From assembly GCA_023135015.1 (NCBI GenBank), contig JAGLTZ010000108.1:1-16750 (forward strand): a stretch of DNA of 16,750 nucleotides, written 5' to 3'. This stretch comes from Candidatus Latescibacterota bacterium (GTDB lineage: Bacteria; Blakebacterota; Blakebacteria; Blakebacterales; Blakebacteraceae). Both the position numbers and the translations under genes were made by a program. This document shows positions 10,101-15,194 of this stretch, piece by piece. Numbering within the stretch: position 1 is the first letter of the stretch; the number at the start of each line of letters is the position of its first letter. The notes under the pieces were generated by a model that ran no database searches, was not told where the DNA came from, and saw nothing but the letters and a program-made list of their open reading frames with translations.

Positions 10101-10153
10101 GGACGCGAAAAGTACGCGAGATAGCCGCGTACGTGAACCTTTTCTTCAACTGA
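4181..10153 (+). CDS. sprA: SprA/Sov-family type IX secretion outer-membrane translocon
   Basis: A 1990-residue protein of the SprA (gliding motility) / Sov family. In Bacteroidota it forms a very large single-chain outer-membrane beta-barrel through which T9SS cargo leaves the periplasm. The N-terminus is a signal peptide: basic start, hydrophobic core at about residues 12-22, and an ASA cleavage site that leaves Gln-Glu-Glu as the mature N-terminus. Family landmarks include AGNTEF (262-267), GLFGIKG and SQEKGSG (about 283-310), VDDFEGAK (760-767), two Asp/Asn-rich calcium-loop-like segments (895-930 and 1001-1020), and a C-terminal half rich in alternating beta-strand sequence. It is shorter than Flavobacterium SprA (about 2400 residues) but shows no frameshift or stop. 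The GTG start has a good ribosome binding site. The minus-strand reading frames inside it are shadows. No other T9SS component (PorK/L/M/N, PorV, PorU) is in the window. Lineages outside Bacteroidota with SprA homologues are known, but their secretion function is largely untested. Confidence 0.92.
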   Translation: MASRSHRIAAWKPAVLLVCFCTGFPAPAASAQEEGPVRGRVGVREYLLAGVYDNMTTPWVPRGRLPSPAPLGRRGLHLIGAMPGFSQRVVVQPGHAEIYFQTLYGTREVQRPAVVGFEEYLERVSGEQARRMLLAGFFESQKVEEEGERGLLEFEIPITIPRGLSSVVGEGGAGLRVSGNRRIRFSGRSEWTEGAVSTATAYTSKFPALNMEQDSRFQIVGSVGSKIEVSVEQDSRALTDLENRINVRYRGDEDEVIQEIVAGNTEFSLPGSQFVGFNQGAKGLFGIKGTARLGGLTLTALASQEKGSGQKATFQAGAKETMIRRPDIEPLLGTYYFLDYRYRDRFPDRTFVPSDSIVSINLFVDDQRYQNDTEKAAVENAEAHFDPSNPSSLDTRDAHRGSFHELSPEEYYVNRAGGFIALNVSLGPKDVLGAVYRTAEGDVVGSMPTPDNPETPLIMKLIKPMDPRPEDRTWRYELRSVYYLGSRNIPPEGFQVRIFYDPPSGEDEYTQNGVDYLQILGLDRWGEIPGTPPDGNIDLNENYLNLARGELIFPDLEPFMNPDLQVAVDMYDTIARYELTKASHYYLEIKLSTRAVSYSLPATNILDGSEVVTLNGRRLSRGNDYQINYLTGEITFLTDAIKDPTADVRVDYEYSPLIQLEQKVLLGARAEYQLGQVGTISGMVLSRSERTLDRRVRLGREPSRMVVWDANAVLQWDPRWLTRAVDALPLIRTEALSRIDFEAEVARSIPDPNTTGEALVDDFEGAKNITGFGIGRGRWSPSSIPVGRTAEERARLIWYNPWQRVNSRDIWPQKETDIRSDRVNVLNLILVPNQPSPWPAGAYQWDTTVLYGRWNGVQQAVAAGAADLTQMQYLELWIQGYQGELHVDLGTISEDANGNGELNTEDLAPNGVRNGVIDAGEDIGLDGLGDEQELNFYILHASENPLDYPTLEEKKNRFGQLYSDPLWYSGRSPDDPASDNWRYTNPNVYTRVNGTENSKLDPDRQGRPDTEDINRNGYLDRSNNYVSYVINLSPESADSVYVAGGDRDPLTWREQDSWRLYRIPLTDVAETVGSPDLSLVQNVRLWVTGSPDTSAYLVSVANIDIVGNRWRERPVVVDDVTLPPETVRVSIRNTFDNAGEYTPPPGVVPVRDRITNLLRQEQSLAVTFSQIPAGVEGEVFRTIIKAEDFTQYRGIEMFMNARPIQTWVAGQDTSYIEGFLRFGADENNFYEYHTRVYPGWDERNHVKIRFDEITALKIALLDRWEGQGGVPDTTAGPLRVRGRPSLTNIRRLSIGVINRHPTLPIDGEIWADEMRVVDVRRDQGGATRIGFRAQIADLSTIDFRFSRRTADFHGLREKRGSLSTTTSTAFSWQMSLDRFTKQKWGLLIPLTFNWRHNRSLPKYLPGSDLVLKEGDKYQHQTYQSDQSVSISFRKQAPSESSLIAWTIDRMNLSFTGSRRDGRSPVNPINKSSQMQGSFGYDLSPTRTAEWHPLRLIPFLPRSLRETTFNPLPTRLTYSLGTQRVDEQVADRTGQIRTRYSFTATEQYRLGMRPLGSLRMTYDLNLNRDFTQGWQPSDLNMGREVRRRQAFDALYEPGTFKWMTQRYQYTAEYRENNDPRFNTRVTPEGEEIQLGRDVVSNVDANANYTIQPVQLLGMPKQLEGAAGLTKLINDIRRLVTNLTPVMLNFSQERTGNQYNLTGRPSLAYRFGLKETPDVVRAAAAATQQSTIRTIRRINLNSGVQLPLSAYVDMRPQWNWINRLSESKSTFSQTITWPAVSLQWSGLQKVWKFSQLTSAINLSSSYRRTSDKTDQLSDDAIGVRKPYSSMVVKGFQPLLAVQTTLNNGLGISLSRSSVVSLRQQLTGITSVTRNSNSNFRVDISYSFSAPQGIKIPFFKKPLRFTSNVDIFLGLVRSSEITEVRMGDEEDPESRFVPTNSKATWSLRPNVRYNFSRRVQGGFDMTIENIEDRMMGRTRKVREIAAYVNLFFN
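9364..9381 (+). repeat. Two tandem 9-bp copies inside sprA
   Basis: GACCATCCG is repeated directly at 9364-9372 and 9373-9381, giving Thr-Ile-Arg twice in the protein. Just upstream, 9338-9352 is a GCGGCCGC-rich palindrome encoding a run of alanines. Both are short, in-frame and probably of little consequence. Confidence 0.6.
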
Positions 10154-10170
10154 CGCAGGGGAGACAGCCG

Positions 10171-11115
10171 TTGCGGACACCTCGATTCATACTTTTACTG
10201 CCGGCTGCGCTGATTCTGGTCGCGGCCGCTGGGTGCTCTTCGGGCAGTGCCGCCCGCTCGGGCCCTGAATTCGACGGGGAGGCAGCACTCGCGCTGGTTA
10301 AGATACAGACCGACTTCGGTCCCCGTGTTCCGGGGACAAACGCGCACCTCCAGGCTCTCGAGTGGATGGAGGAATTCCTTGAACCCCTTGCCGAAGTCGT
10401 TCAGCGCCAGCCTTTCACCGCCTACAATCCCTTCTCCGGGGAATCGGTGACATCGACAAATCTCATCGCCAGCTTCTACACCCAGAAGCGGCGCCGTATC
10501 ATGCTGTGCGCCCACTGGGACTCCAGGCCGGTGGCCGACCAGGAGGTCCCGCCTGTGGATGAGCCTATAGACGGTGCGGTCGACGGAGCGGCAGGGACGG
10601 CGATCATGTTGCAGATGGCCCGGATACTGGCCGAGCATGAACCGGCTTACGGGGTGGATATTGTGCTGTTCGACGCCGAAGATATTGGCCTGGCCGGTGC
10701 GTACCCGGAATTCGAAAACTGGTTCCAGGGGAGCCGCTACTTCGCAAGTGTAGCCAAGCAGACCGGCTACAAACCGTGGTTCGCTATCCTCGTGGATCTG
10801 GTCGGCGACAAGGAAGCCACCTACTACAGAGAACAGATTTCACTCGACTATGCCCCGGATGTGGTAAAAAAGGTGTGGGACCTGGCCGCCGCCCTGGGTG
10901 TGAGTCAATTCAAACAGGGTGGATACCCTTCATCCCTGTACGATGACCACTGGATCCTCAACCGCGATGCAGGCATCCCGTCAATAGACATCACAGAACA
11001 GATTAGTGACTACCCGTATTGGCACACGAGGGAGGATACCTTCGACAAGGTGAGCGCCGAGAGCCTGGCCGCCGTCGGGAAGGTGCTCGTAGGAGTTCTT
11101 TACCCCCCGAACTAA
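10171..11115 (+). CDS. M28-family lipoprotein, probable glutaminyl-peptide cyclotransferase
   Basis: A 314-residue predicted lipoprotein. The hydrophobic leader ends in a lipobox-like AAAGC with Cys22, followed by Ser-Ser, which would favour the outer membrane. The body is an M28 zinc-hydrolase fold: AHWDSR (His115), DGAAG (Asp138), DAED (Glu170-Asp171), DLVGD (Asp209), DDHW (Asp259-His260) and WHTREDT (His285). The DDH and Trp-His-Thr motifs match glutaminyl cyclases, which convert N-terminal Gln to pyroglutamate, better than aminopeptidases, which usually have Tyr before the last His. The TTG start has a GGGGAG ribosome binding site seven bases away. It lies 17 bp after sprA and is probably co-transcribed. 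Because SprA itself would mature with N-terminal Gln, it is a plausible substrate. An aminopeptidase function is the alternative and cannot be excluded without an assay. Confidence 0.85.
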   Translation: MRTPRFILLLPAALILVAAAGCSSGSAARSGPEFDGEAALALVKIQTDFGPRVPGTNAHLQALEWMEEFLEPLAEVVQRQPFTAYNPFSGESVTSTNLIASFYTQKRRRIMLCAHWDSRPVADQEVPPVDEPIDGAVDGAAGTAIMLQMARILAEHEPAYGVDIVLFDAEDIGLAGAYPEFENWFQGSRYFASVAKQTGYKPWFAILVDLVGDKEATYYREQISLDYAPDVVKKVWDLAAALGVSQFKQGGYPSSLYDDHWILNRDAGIPSIDITEQISDYPYWHTREDTFDKVSAESLAAVGKVLVGVLYPPN

Positions 11116-11166
11116 CAAGTTTCTGTCCGGAAACCAATGACCTGCCCCCCGGTAGGGTATGGAACA

Positions 11167-11601
11167 ATGTCTTCGTCTTTCACACCGGCAGAACGCCGGC
11201 TGGCGCGTATTCTGCTTGCGGCCACGATCGCAGGCACACTGTGGCATACGACAGAGGCGCTGCGTCCGCCGCCGCCTCCCATAACCGTTTTAAGGGGGGT
11301 GCTCACGCCTGACTCGACGGGCGTGGCCTCTCTACACGATCCGCGGTCCGGGCGCGTCTATTCAGAAGGGGATACCATTGAGGAGCCGACTGAGCAGCGG
11401 CCGCTGGATCTGCTCACAGCCGACGAGCGACAGCTGCAGATGCTTCCGGGTATAGGTCCTGTCCTGGCCCGACGTATAGTTGACTGGCGGGCTCAGCGTA
11501 GGGACCCCTGGGGACCGGATGACCTCCTCGATGTACCCGGAATCGGCCCCACCACGCTGGCCCGTTTTCGCCCACTCGTAACTGTTGGGGAATGGCGTTG
11601 A
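11167..11601 (+). CDS. ComEA-like membrane-anchored helix-hairpin-helix protein
   Basis: A 144-residue protein with one N-terminal hydrophobic segment (about residues 14-24, RILLAATIAG) and a C-terminal tandem helix-hairpin-helix domain. The hairpins are LPGIGPVLARRI and VPGIGPTTLARF. This architecture matches ComEA, which binds incoming double-stranded DNA during natural transformation, and also many uncharacterised single-pass HhH proteins. The linker between membrane and domain is longer than usual and Pro/Gly-rich. An ATG 30 bp upstream (11137) would add ten residues. I prefer 11167 because the protein then opens with a short polar stretch and the membrane segment, though neither start has a strong Shine-Dalgarno. 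It follows the cyclase gene by 51 bp on the same strand. No other competence gene is nearby, so the symbol is left blank. Confidence 0.75.
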   Translation: MSSSFTPAERRLARILLAATIAGTLWHTTEALRPPPPPITVLRGVLTPDSTGVASLHDPRSGRVYSEGDTIEEPTEQRPLDLLTADERQLQMLPGIGPVLARRIVDWRAQRRDPWGPDDLLDVPGIGPTTLARFRPLVTVGEWR

Positions 11602-11690
11602 CGGTCCCGAAGGTGCTCACTATGATACCGCGCGGTTGTCCACGGCCTGGTTCCCGGATGGGGGTTCGGCCGGGCTGTTCGGTGGGATGC

Positions 11691-11696
11691 AGGAGG
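11691..11696 (+). promoter_or_regulatory. Perfect Shine-Dalgarno that fixes the start at 11703
   Basis: AGGAGG lies six bases before the GTG at 11703. It argues against using the ATG at 11592, which would overlap the preceding gene and add 37 residues rich in Pro, Cys and Arg that do not look like protein. Confidence 0.7.
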
Positions 11697-11702
11697 TATT
11701 CT

Positions 11703-12203
11703 GTGAACCGGATTTTTCATCAGGGTGGTTCGATCTTCTGGAAGTTCATGATGCTGGTTTTCACCGCCGCCCTACTTGCGACGATATTCATTCCGATGCG
11801 CCAACGGAAAATTGAGGAACAGCGGGTATTACTGACCAGGCTTCATCTGGTCGACATATACCTGGCAGAGAAATTCTTCTTCGAGGGCAGGCAGTACTAT
11901 ACTTCCGATCCGGATAGCCTGCTGAGCTACATCAATAACGTTCGCTCGATGAAGGTAGATACCGTTTCTACTCCGCTGGGAACCTACTACGCCCTCGGGG
12001 ACTCGATTCGGGAAACTGATCTGTGGAAGATAGTGGAGCCGCGGCAACGCATACGCCGCTTCTATGTATCTCCGGTCGATTCCTCGGATTACCTGTTAAT
12101 TGTGAAGAACGAAGGTATTTCAATCACGGTGAAGGATCGCCATGGAATCGGGCGGATCGAAGATGGAGAAGCATCCTGGCTCCAGGGTCGTAAAGGGGAC
12201 TAG
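11703..12203 (+). CDS. Unrecognised single-pass membrane protein with pilin-like layout
   Basis: A 166-residue protein not recognised as a named family. It has a short polar start, one hydrophobic helix (about residues 10-29), a charged helix (about 30-60, MRQRKIEEQRVLLTRLHLVD) and a small mixed domain. The stretch AEKFFFEGRQYYTSDPDSL resembles the region of type II secretion pseudopilins where an amphipathic helix leads into a Tyr-containing loop. There is no prepilin peptidase site (Gly followed by Phe/Met and Glu at +5), so it would be an uncleaved membrane-anchored relative at best. The next gene encodes a PilM-like protein in the same reading frame, separated by a TAG and 15 nt, so the two were probably made to work together. 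A role in pilus or pseudopilus assembly is inference from layout and neighbour. Confidence 0.75.
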   Translation: MNRIFHQGGSIFWKFMMLVFTAALLATIFIPMRQRKIEEQRVLLTRLHLVDIYLAEKFFFEGRQYYTSDPDSLLSYINNVRSMKVDTVSTPLGTYYALGDSIRETDLWKIVEPRQRIRRFYVSPVDSSDYLLIVKNEGISITVKDRHGIGRIEDGEASWLQGRKGD

Positions 12204-12218
12204 CCGGCCGGCTACGGT

Positions 12219-13193
12219 GTGCTGGGATTAAAATTCGCCGACCGTACCTTCCGATTTGCCAACCTGGAACAATTGAACGACGGACCGCGGCTCGCAGCCG
12301 CAGGGGCCGGACTGCTGCCTTTCAATGCCAAGCATCGGGGTCAGTTATGTTCCGGCGGTGTCGAACGCCTCAGGGAAGCGCTTGACCGCGCCCTCGACAG
12401 GGCCCGAATAGAACGGGGCGATGCAGTTGTAGTCCTGGACGGCCGCAGTGTGCTCCGCACCGTTTTCCCCCTCGCCTGGGAAGAAGCCGAAAGCCCGGAG
12501 ACGCTGAAAGAACATGCGCGCTGGGAGCTGGGACAGAGATGGGTGGGGTCTGAGGCACCGGAGGAGCTACGGTTTGAGGGCCTGGTGCGGGGCCGTCAGG
12601 GGGATCTTACCGTTGTAGATGTGTGGGGGGCTCACCCTGGAGTCTTTCGGGAATACGAGCGGGTTATTGAGGGGGTGGGCTGCCGGGTGGCAAAGTGGGA
12701 CTGTGACCAGTGGGCGATAACGAGGCTTTTTGAAGCCTATGCCGCCCGAACCGACTGCGCCCAGCCCGCCGCGGTCATATATCTGGAGGCGGAATCCCTG
12801 GAGATCGCCCTGATCGATGATGTCTGTTCGATTGGTATGACCTTGCTGAAGGGAGAGGGAGGTGGTCCCTTCCGAAGGAGCTGGGATCCCGATGATCCAG
12901 AGGATGTTGCCGGAGAGATTGTGTGGTGTGTGGAGAGACTTGCCCAAAGATGGCCGGCGGCATCCGGTCCAACACCTGTTGAGGCGTCCCACCTTGTTTT
13001 CACCGGTTCCGTCGAAGAACCGGACAGATTGCTAGCCGCCCTGGTGCGTTTGCTCTCGATACGTGTAGAGGTGATGGATCTGCAGAAGATCTTCAGCGTG
13101 GATGAATCGTTGGTGGAGAGCCCTCTCATCCAGAGTAACCTGGGTGCCTTCGCACTCTGTGCCGGCGGAGCACTGGCCCCCCTGGAGGTATGA
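12219..13193 (+). CDS. PilM-like type IV pilus / secretion assembly protein, probably without ATPase activity
   Basis: A 324-residue cytoplasmic protein with the actin-like PilM layout. MLGLKFADRTFRFANLE opens domain 1. Around residues 68-88 comes the motif VVVLDGRSVLRTVFPLAW, followed by EHARWELGQ, as in PilM proteins that bind the PilN tail on the inner membrane. The C-terminus has the second-domain pattern (LVFTGSVEEPDRLLAALVRLL and LGAFALCAGGAL). The usual phosphate-binding DxG motif at the start of the second half is replaced by YLEAESLEIALID, so nucleotide binding looks degenerate. The GTG start is the first after the in-frame TAG of the upstream gene, and no good ribosome binding site is close, which suggests translational coupling. 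The 3' end overlaps rsmD by four bases. The symbol is left blank because PilN and PilO are not adjacent. Confidence 0.75.
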   Translation: MLGLKFADRTFRFANLEQLNDGPRLAAAGAGLLPFNAKHRGQLCSGGVERLREALDRALDRARIERGDAVVVLDGRSVLRTVFPLAWEEAESPETLKEHARWELGQRWVGSEAPEELRFEGLVRGRQGDLTVVDVWGAHPGVFREYERVIEGVGCRVAKWDCDQWAITRLFEAYAARTDCAQPAAVIYLEAESLEIALIDDVCSIGMTLLKGEGGGPFRRSWDPDDPEDVAGEIVWCVERLAQRWPAASGPTPVEASHLVFTGSVEEPDRLLAALVRLLSIRVEVMDLQKIFSVDESLVESPLIQSNLGAFALCAGGALAPLEV

Positions 13194-13741
13194 TCCGCCT
13201 CACGGGCGGCCAGCGGCGCGGGATGATCCTCTCCGCCCCGAAGGGACACCAAACGCGCCCTGCAACGTCACGGGTTCGTGAGTGGATATTCGATGTTCTC
13301 GGTCCCCCCTCGGGGATACGGGTGCTCGATCTGTTTGCCGGTGCCGGAGCGGTAGGTCTTGAAGCCCTTAGCCGGGGCGCAGAATCGGTTCTCTTTGTTG
13401 AGAATTGGAAACCCGCGCTTAAATGCCTTCAGAAAAACATAGAGAAGGCCCGCTATAGTGACAGAGCCGAGATCATGCCGATCGAGGCAGCACGTGCGGC
13501 GGCAGCCCTGAAAGAGGAGGGCAGGCGGTTCGAACTCTGTTTCTGTGACCCCCCCTACAGATATGAGAACCTGGAGAAGCTGCTGGAGGAGAGTGTCTTG
13601 GAACTAATCGTTCCAGGCGGTACCTTGATAGTTGAGCACAGGGGGGATTCGCCACTGACGCCCCATGGGTTGTTGCCTGATAGAGAGGAGTCGTTCGGGG
13701 AAACGCTCCTCAGCCTCTGGATGGACCTCAACACGTCGTAG
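13190..13741 (+). CDS. rsmD: 16S rRNA (guanine(966)-N2)-methyltransferase RsmD
   Basis: A 183-residue SAM-dependent methyltransferase that modifies G966 of 16S rRNA during 30S assembly. It opens with the family pattern ([10 protein letters not shown], then [16 protein letters not shown]). The SAM-binding motif I is [12 protein letters not shown] (residues 45-56), and the catalytic DPPY motif is at 120-123. The length is normal. The ATG overlaps the stop of the preceding gene (ATGA). GGAGG at 13184-13188 is only one base from it, too close for a standard Shine-Dalgarno, so initiation probably depends on coupling. The rsmD-coaD order is common across bacteria. Confidence 0.94.
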   Translation: MIRLTGGQRRGMILSAPKGHQTRPATSRVREWIFDVLGPPSGIRVLDLFAGAGAVGLEALSRGAESVLFVENWKPALKCLQKNIEKARYSDRAEIMPIEAARAAAALKEEGRRFELCFCDPPYRYENLEKLLEESVLELIVPGGTLIVEHRGDSPLTPHGLLPDREESFGETLLSLWMDLNTS

Positions 13742-13752
13742 GAGACCTGGTT

Positions 13753-14232
13753 GTGTCGCGACTGGCTATATATCCTGGTACGTTTGATCCCATCACCAAC
13801 GGGCATCTCGACATCGTCCGGCGGGCGTCGCATATCTTCGACGAGATCGTCATCTGCATCGCCGAGAACACCGAAAAAACCCCGCTGTTCACAATAGAGG
13901 AGCGCCTTGAGCTGGCAATCACCTCGATTGCCGGCAGTGACCATATTACAGTCGAAACATTCGGCGGACTACTGGCCGAATACGCTCGGATGCGCAAGGC
14001 TGCGGCGATTATCAGGGGACTGCGGGCCGTGAAGGATTTCGAGTACGAGTTCCAGATGGCGCTTATGAACAAGTCGCTCTATCCGGAAGTAGAGACGATT
14101 TTCCTGATGCCCTCCGAGCGATTTACCTATGTAAACTCCTCTATAGTGCGTGAAGTGGCTCGCCTGGGGGGTGACGTGACTGCACATGTGCCCTCCGCGG
14201 TGGCGGAGGCACTGAGGAAAAAGTTTTTGTGA
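13753..14232 (+). CDS. coaD: Phosphopantetheine adenylyltransferase CoaD
   Basis: A 159-residue enzyme that transfers AMP from ATP to 4'-phosphopantetheine, the penultimate step of coenzyme A synthesis, in the cytoplasm as a hexamer. All expected residues are present with the same numbering as the E. coli enzyme: YPGTFDP (Thr10), NGH (His18), Lys42, and Arg88 and Arg91 in IRGLRAV. The C-terminal [15 protein letters not shown] block is also intact. The GTG start has GGAG eight bases upstream, overlapping the end of rsmD. A 7-bp GC-rich hairpin lies inside the 3' end (14192-14209), followed 14 nt later by five T residues. It might help termination but is not a standard terminator. Confidence 0.97.
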   Translation: MSRLAIYPGTFDPITNGHLDIVRRASHIFDEIVICIAENTEKTPLFTIEERLELAITSIAGSDHITVETFGGLLAEYARMRKAAAIIRGLRAVKDFEYEFQMALMNKSLYPEVETIFLMPSERFTYVNSSIVREVARLGGDVTAHVPSAVAEALRKKFL

Positions 14233-14446
14233 CGCGGTGCACTGGAGCGGGCGGTGGAACGTATCAAGAAGGCAGTGTGGAAGTTGGGTATCTTAAACTC
14301 ACAGATTTTTCTGAAGGATACTGGACTACACATCCAACTTTACTTCATATTGGATAGTTGCGGTAGCTCCGGTATGCACCCGCTGCAAACCTGAACTCCG
14401 AGCGTCGTGCCGGAGGATTGAAGAACGATACAGGAGAAATGTAAGC
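14233..14446 (+). other. Non-coding spacer before the partner-switching genes
   Basis: This 214-bp stretch has no supportable gene and is AT-richer than its surroundings. It holds a 6-bp inverted repeat (ATCCAA 14332-14337, TTGGAT 14350-14355) and a short CAGA-TTTT-TCTG dyad at about 14302-14313. TTGGAT followed 17 bp later by TATGCA is a weak promoter-like pair. A promoter for the downstream three-gene operon probably lies here, but I cannot place it. The ribosome binding site of the next gene is AGGAG, ten bases before its ATG. Confidence 0.5.
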
Positions 14447-14788
14447 ATGCAGATACAGCACGACGTTAGTGGCGATGTAGCCGTCCTGCACCTGCAGGGT
14501 AAGATAATGGGGGGGCCGGATGCCACATCTCTCCACGAGAAACTTCATGAGTTGATCGACAATGGCACTCTGAGCGTGGTTGTCGACCTCCAAGGTGTGG
14601 CCTGGATGAACTCGTCCGGACTCGGGATCCTGATAGGAGGGCTCTCAGCCCTGCGCAAGAGCGGCGGAGATCTTCGGCTGGCACGTGTTACCGAGAAGAT
14701 CGAGGAGGTTCTTAAAATCACCAAACTCGATCGGGTCTTTGATATATACAGCAACACCGAAGACGCCGTCGCCAGCTATAAGTTTTGA
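14447..14788 (+). CDS. STAS-domain anti-sigma-factor antagonist (SpoIIAA/RsbV type)
   Basis: A 113-residue single-domain protein covering the whole STAS fold. In partner-switching systems the unphosphorylated antagonist binds the anti-sigma kinase and frees a sigma factor or other target; phosphorylation by the kinase ends this. The phosphoacceptor motif is MNSSGLG at residues 54-60, with Ser56 equivalent to Ser58 of SpoIIAA. The usual Asp before it is Asn, a frequent variant. The ATG is preceded by AGGAG. The stop codon overlaps the TTG start of the kinase gene, so the pair is made together. Confidence 0.93.
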   Translation: MQIQHDVSGDVAVLHLQGKIMGGPDATSLHEKLHELIDNGTLSVVVDLQGVAWMNSSGLGILIGGLSALRKSGGDLRLARVTEKIEEVLKITKLDRVFDIYSNTEDAVASYKF

Positions 14789-15192
14789 AAACTGATATAG
14801 AGAAGAGATACCGCAGCCGCCAGGATGCGGTGGTGAAGGCTGAACGGCTCGCTGATAAGATCACAAAAAAGCTTCAGATGCGCGAGACGGTGCGGATGGA
14901 TGTCTGTATAGCTGTGACCGAAGCGGTTATCAATGCCATTCAGCACGGCAATCATATGAGGCTGGATAAATATGTAACCATCAAATTCGAAATTAACGAC
15001 AGGACGATACGTATCACCGTACGAGACCAGGGCGAAGGGTTCGACTTGGATGCTGTCGAGGATCCACTCTCACCGGAGAATCTGACTAAACCGAACGGAA
15101 GGGGACTTCTGATCGTTAGATCATTGATGGACGATGTGGAAGTATCCCCTTCGGCCACCGGGACTGAGGTGGTTATGGTTAAAAAAAGATAG
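14785..15192 (+). CDS. Anti-sigma regulatory factor, RsbW/SpoIIAB-type serine kinase
   Basis: A 135-residue GHKL ATPase-fold kinase, the natural partner of the preceding antagonist. The N-box is TEAVINAIQHGN (about residues 52-63), the G1 box is RDQGEGFD (about 86-93) and the G2 box is GRGLLIVRSLMDD (about 109-121). The length is normal for the family. It starts at a TTG overlapping the TGA of the antagonist gene (TTGA), with no Shine-Dalgarno, so translation must be coupled. The 3' end contains seven A residues (15181-15187) just before its TAG. The sigma factor or other target is not visible here. Confidence 0.92.
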   Translation: MKTDIEKRYRSRQDAVVKAERLADKITKKLQMRETVRMDVCIAVTEAVINAIQHGNHMRLDKYVTIKFEINDRTIRITVRDQGEGFDLDAVEDPLSPENLTKPNGRGLLIVRSLMDDVEVSPSATGTEVVMVKKR

Positions 15193-15194
15193 TT

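Noticed and set aside
11592..11702. N-terminal extension of the pilin-like protein to the ATG at 11592
   Set aside because: A perfect AGGAGG six bases before the GTG at 11703 marks the real start, and the added 37 residues are Pro/Arg/Cys-rich and unlike protein.
14192..14228. GC-rich 7-bp hairpin plus five T residues at the end of coaD
   Set aside because: The T-run is 14 nt from the stem and the hairpin is inside coding sequence, so it is not a standard intrinsic terminator.
14285..14290. GGGTAT, resembling the -10 of SigB-type stress promoters, upstream of the antagonist gene
   Set aside because: No GTTT-like -35 lies at the required distance, and the hexamer alone is too weak.
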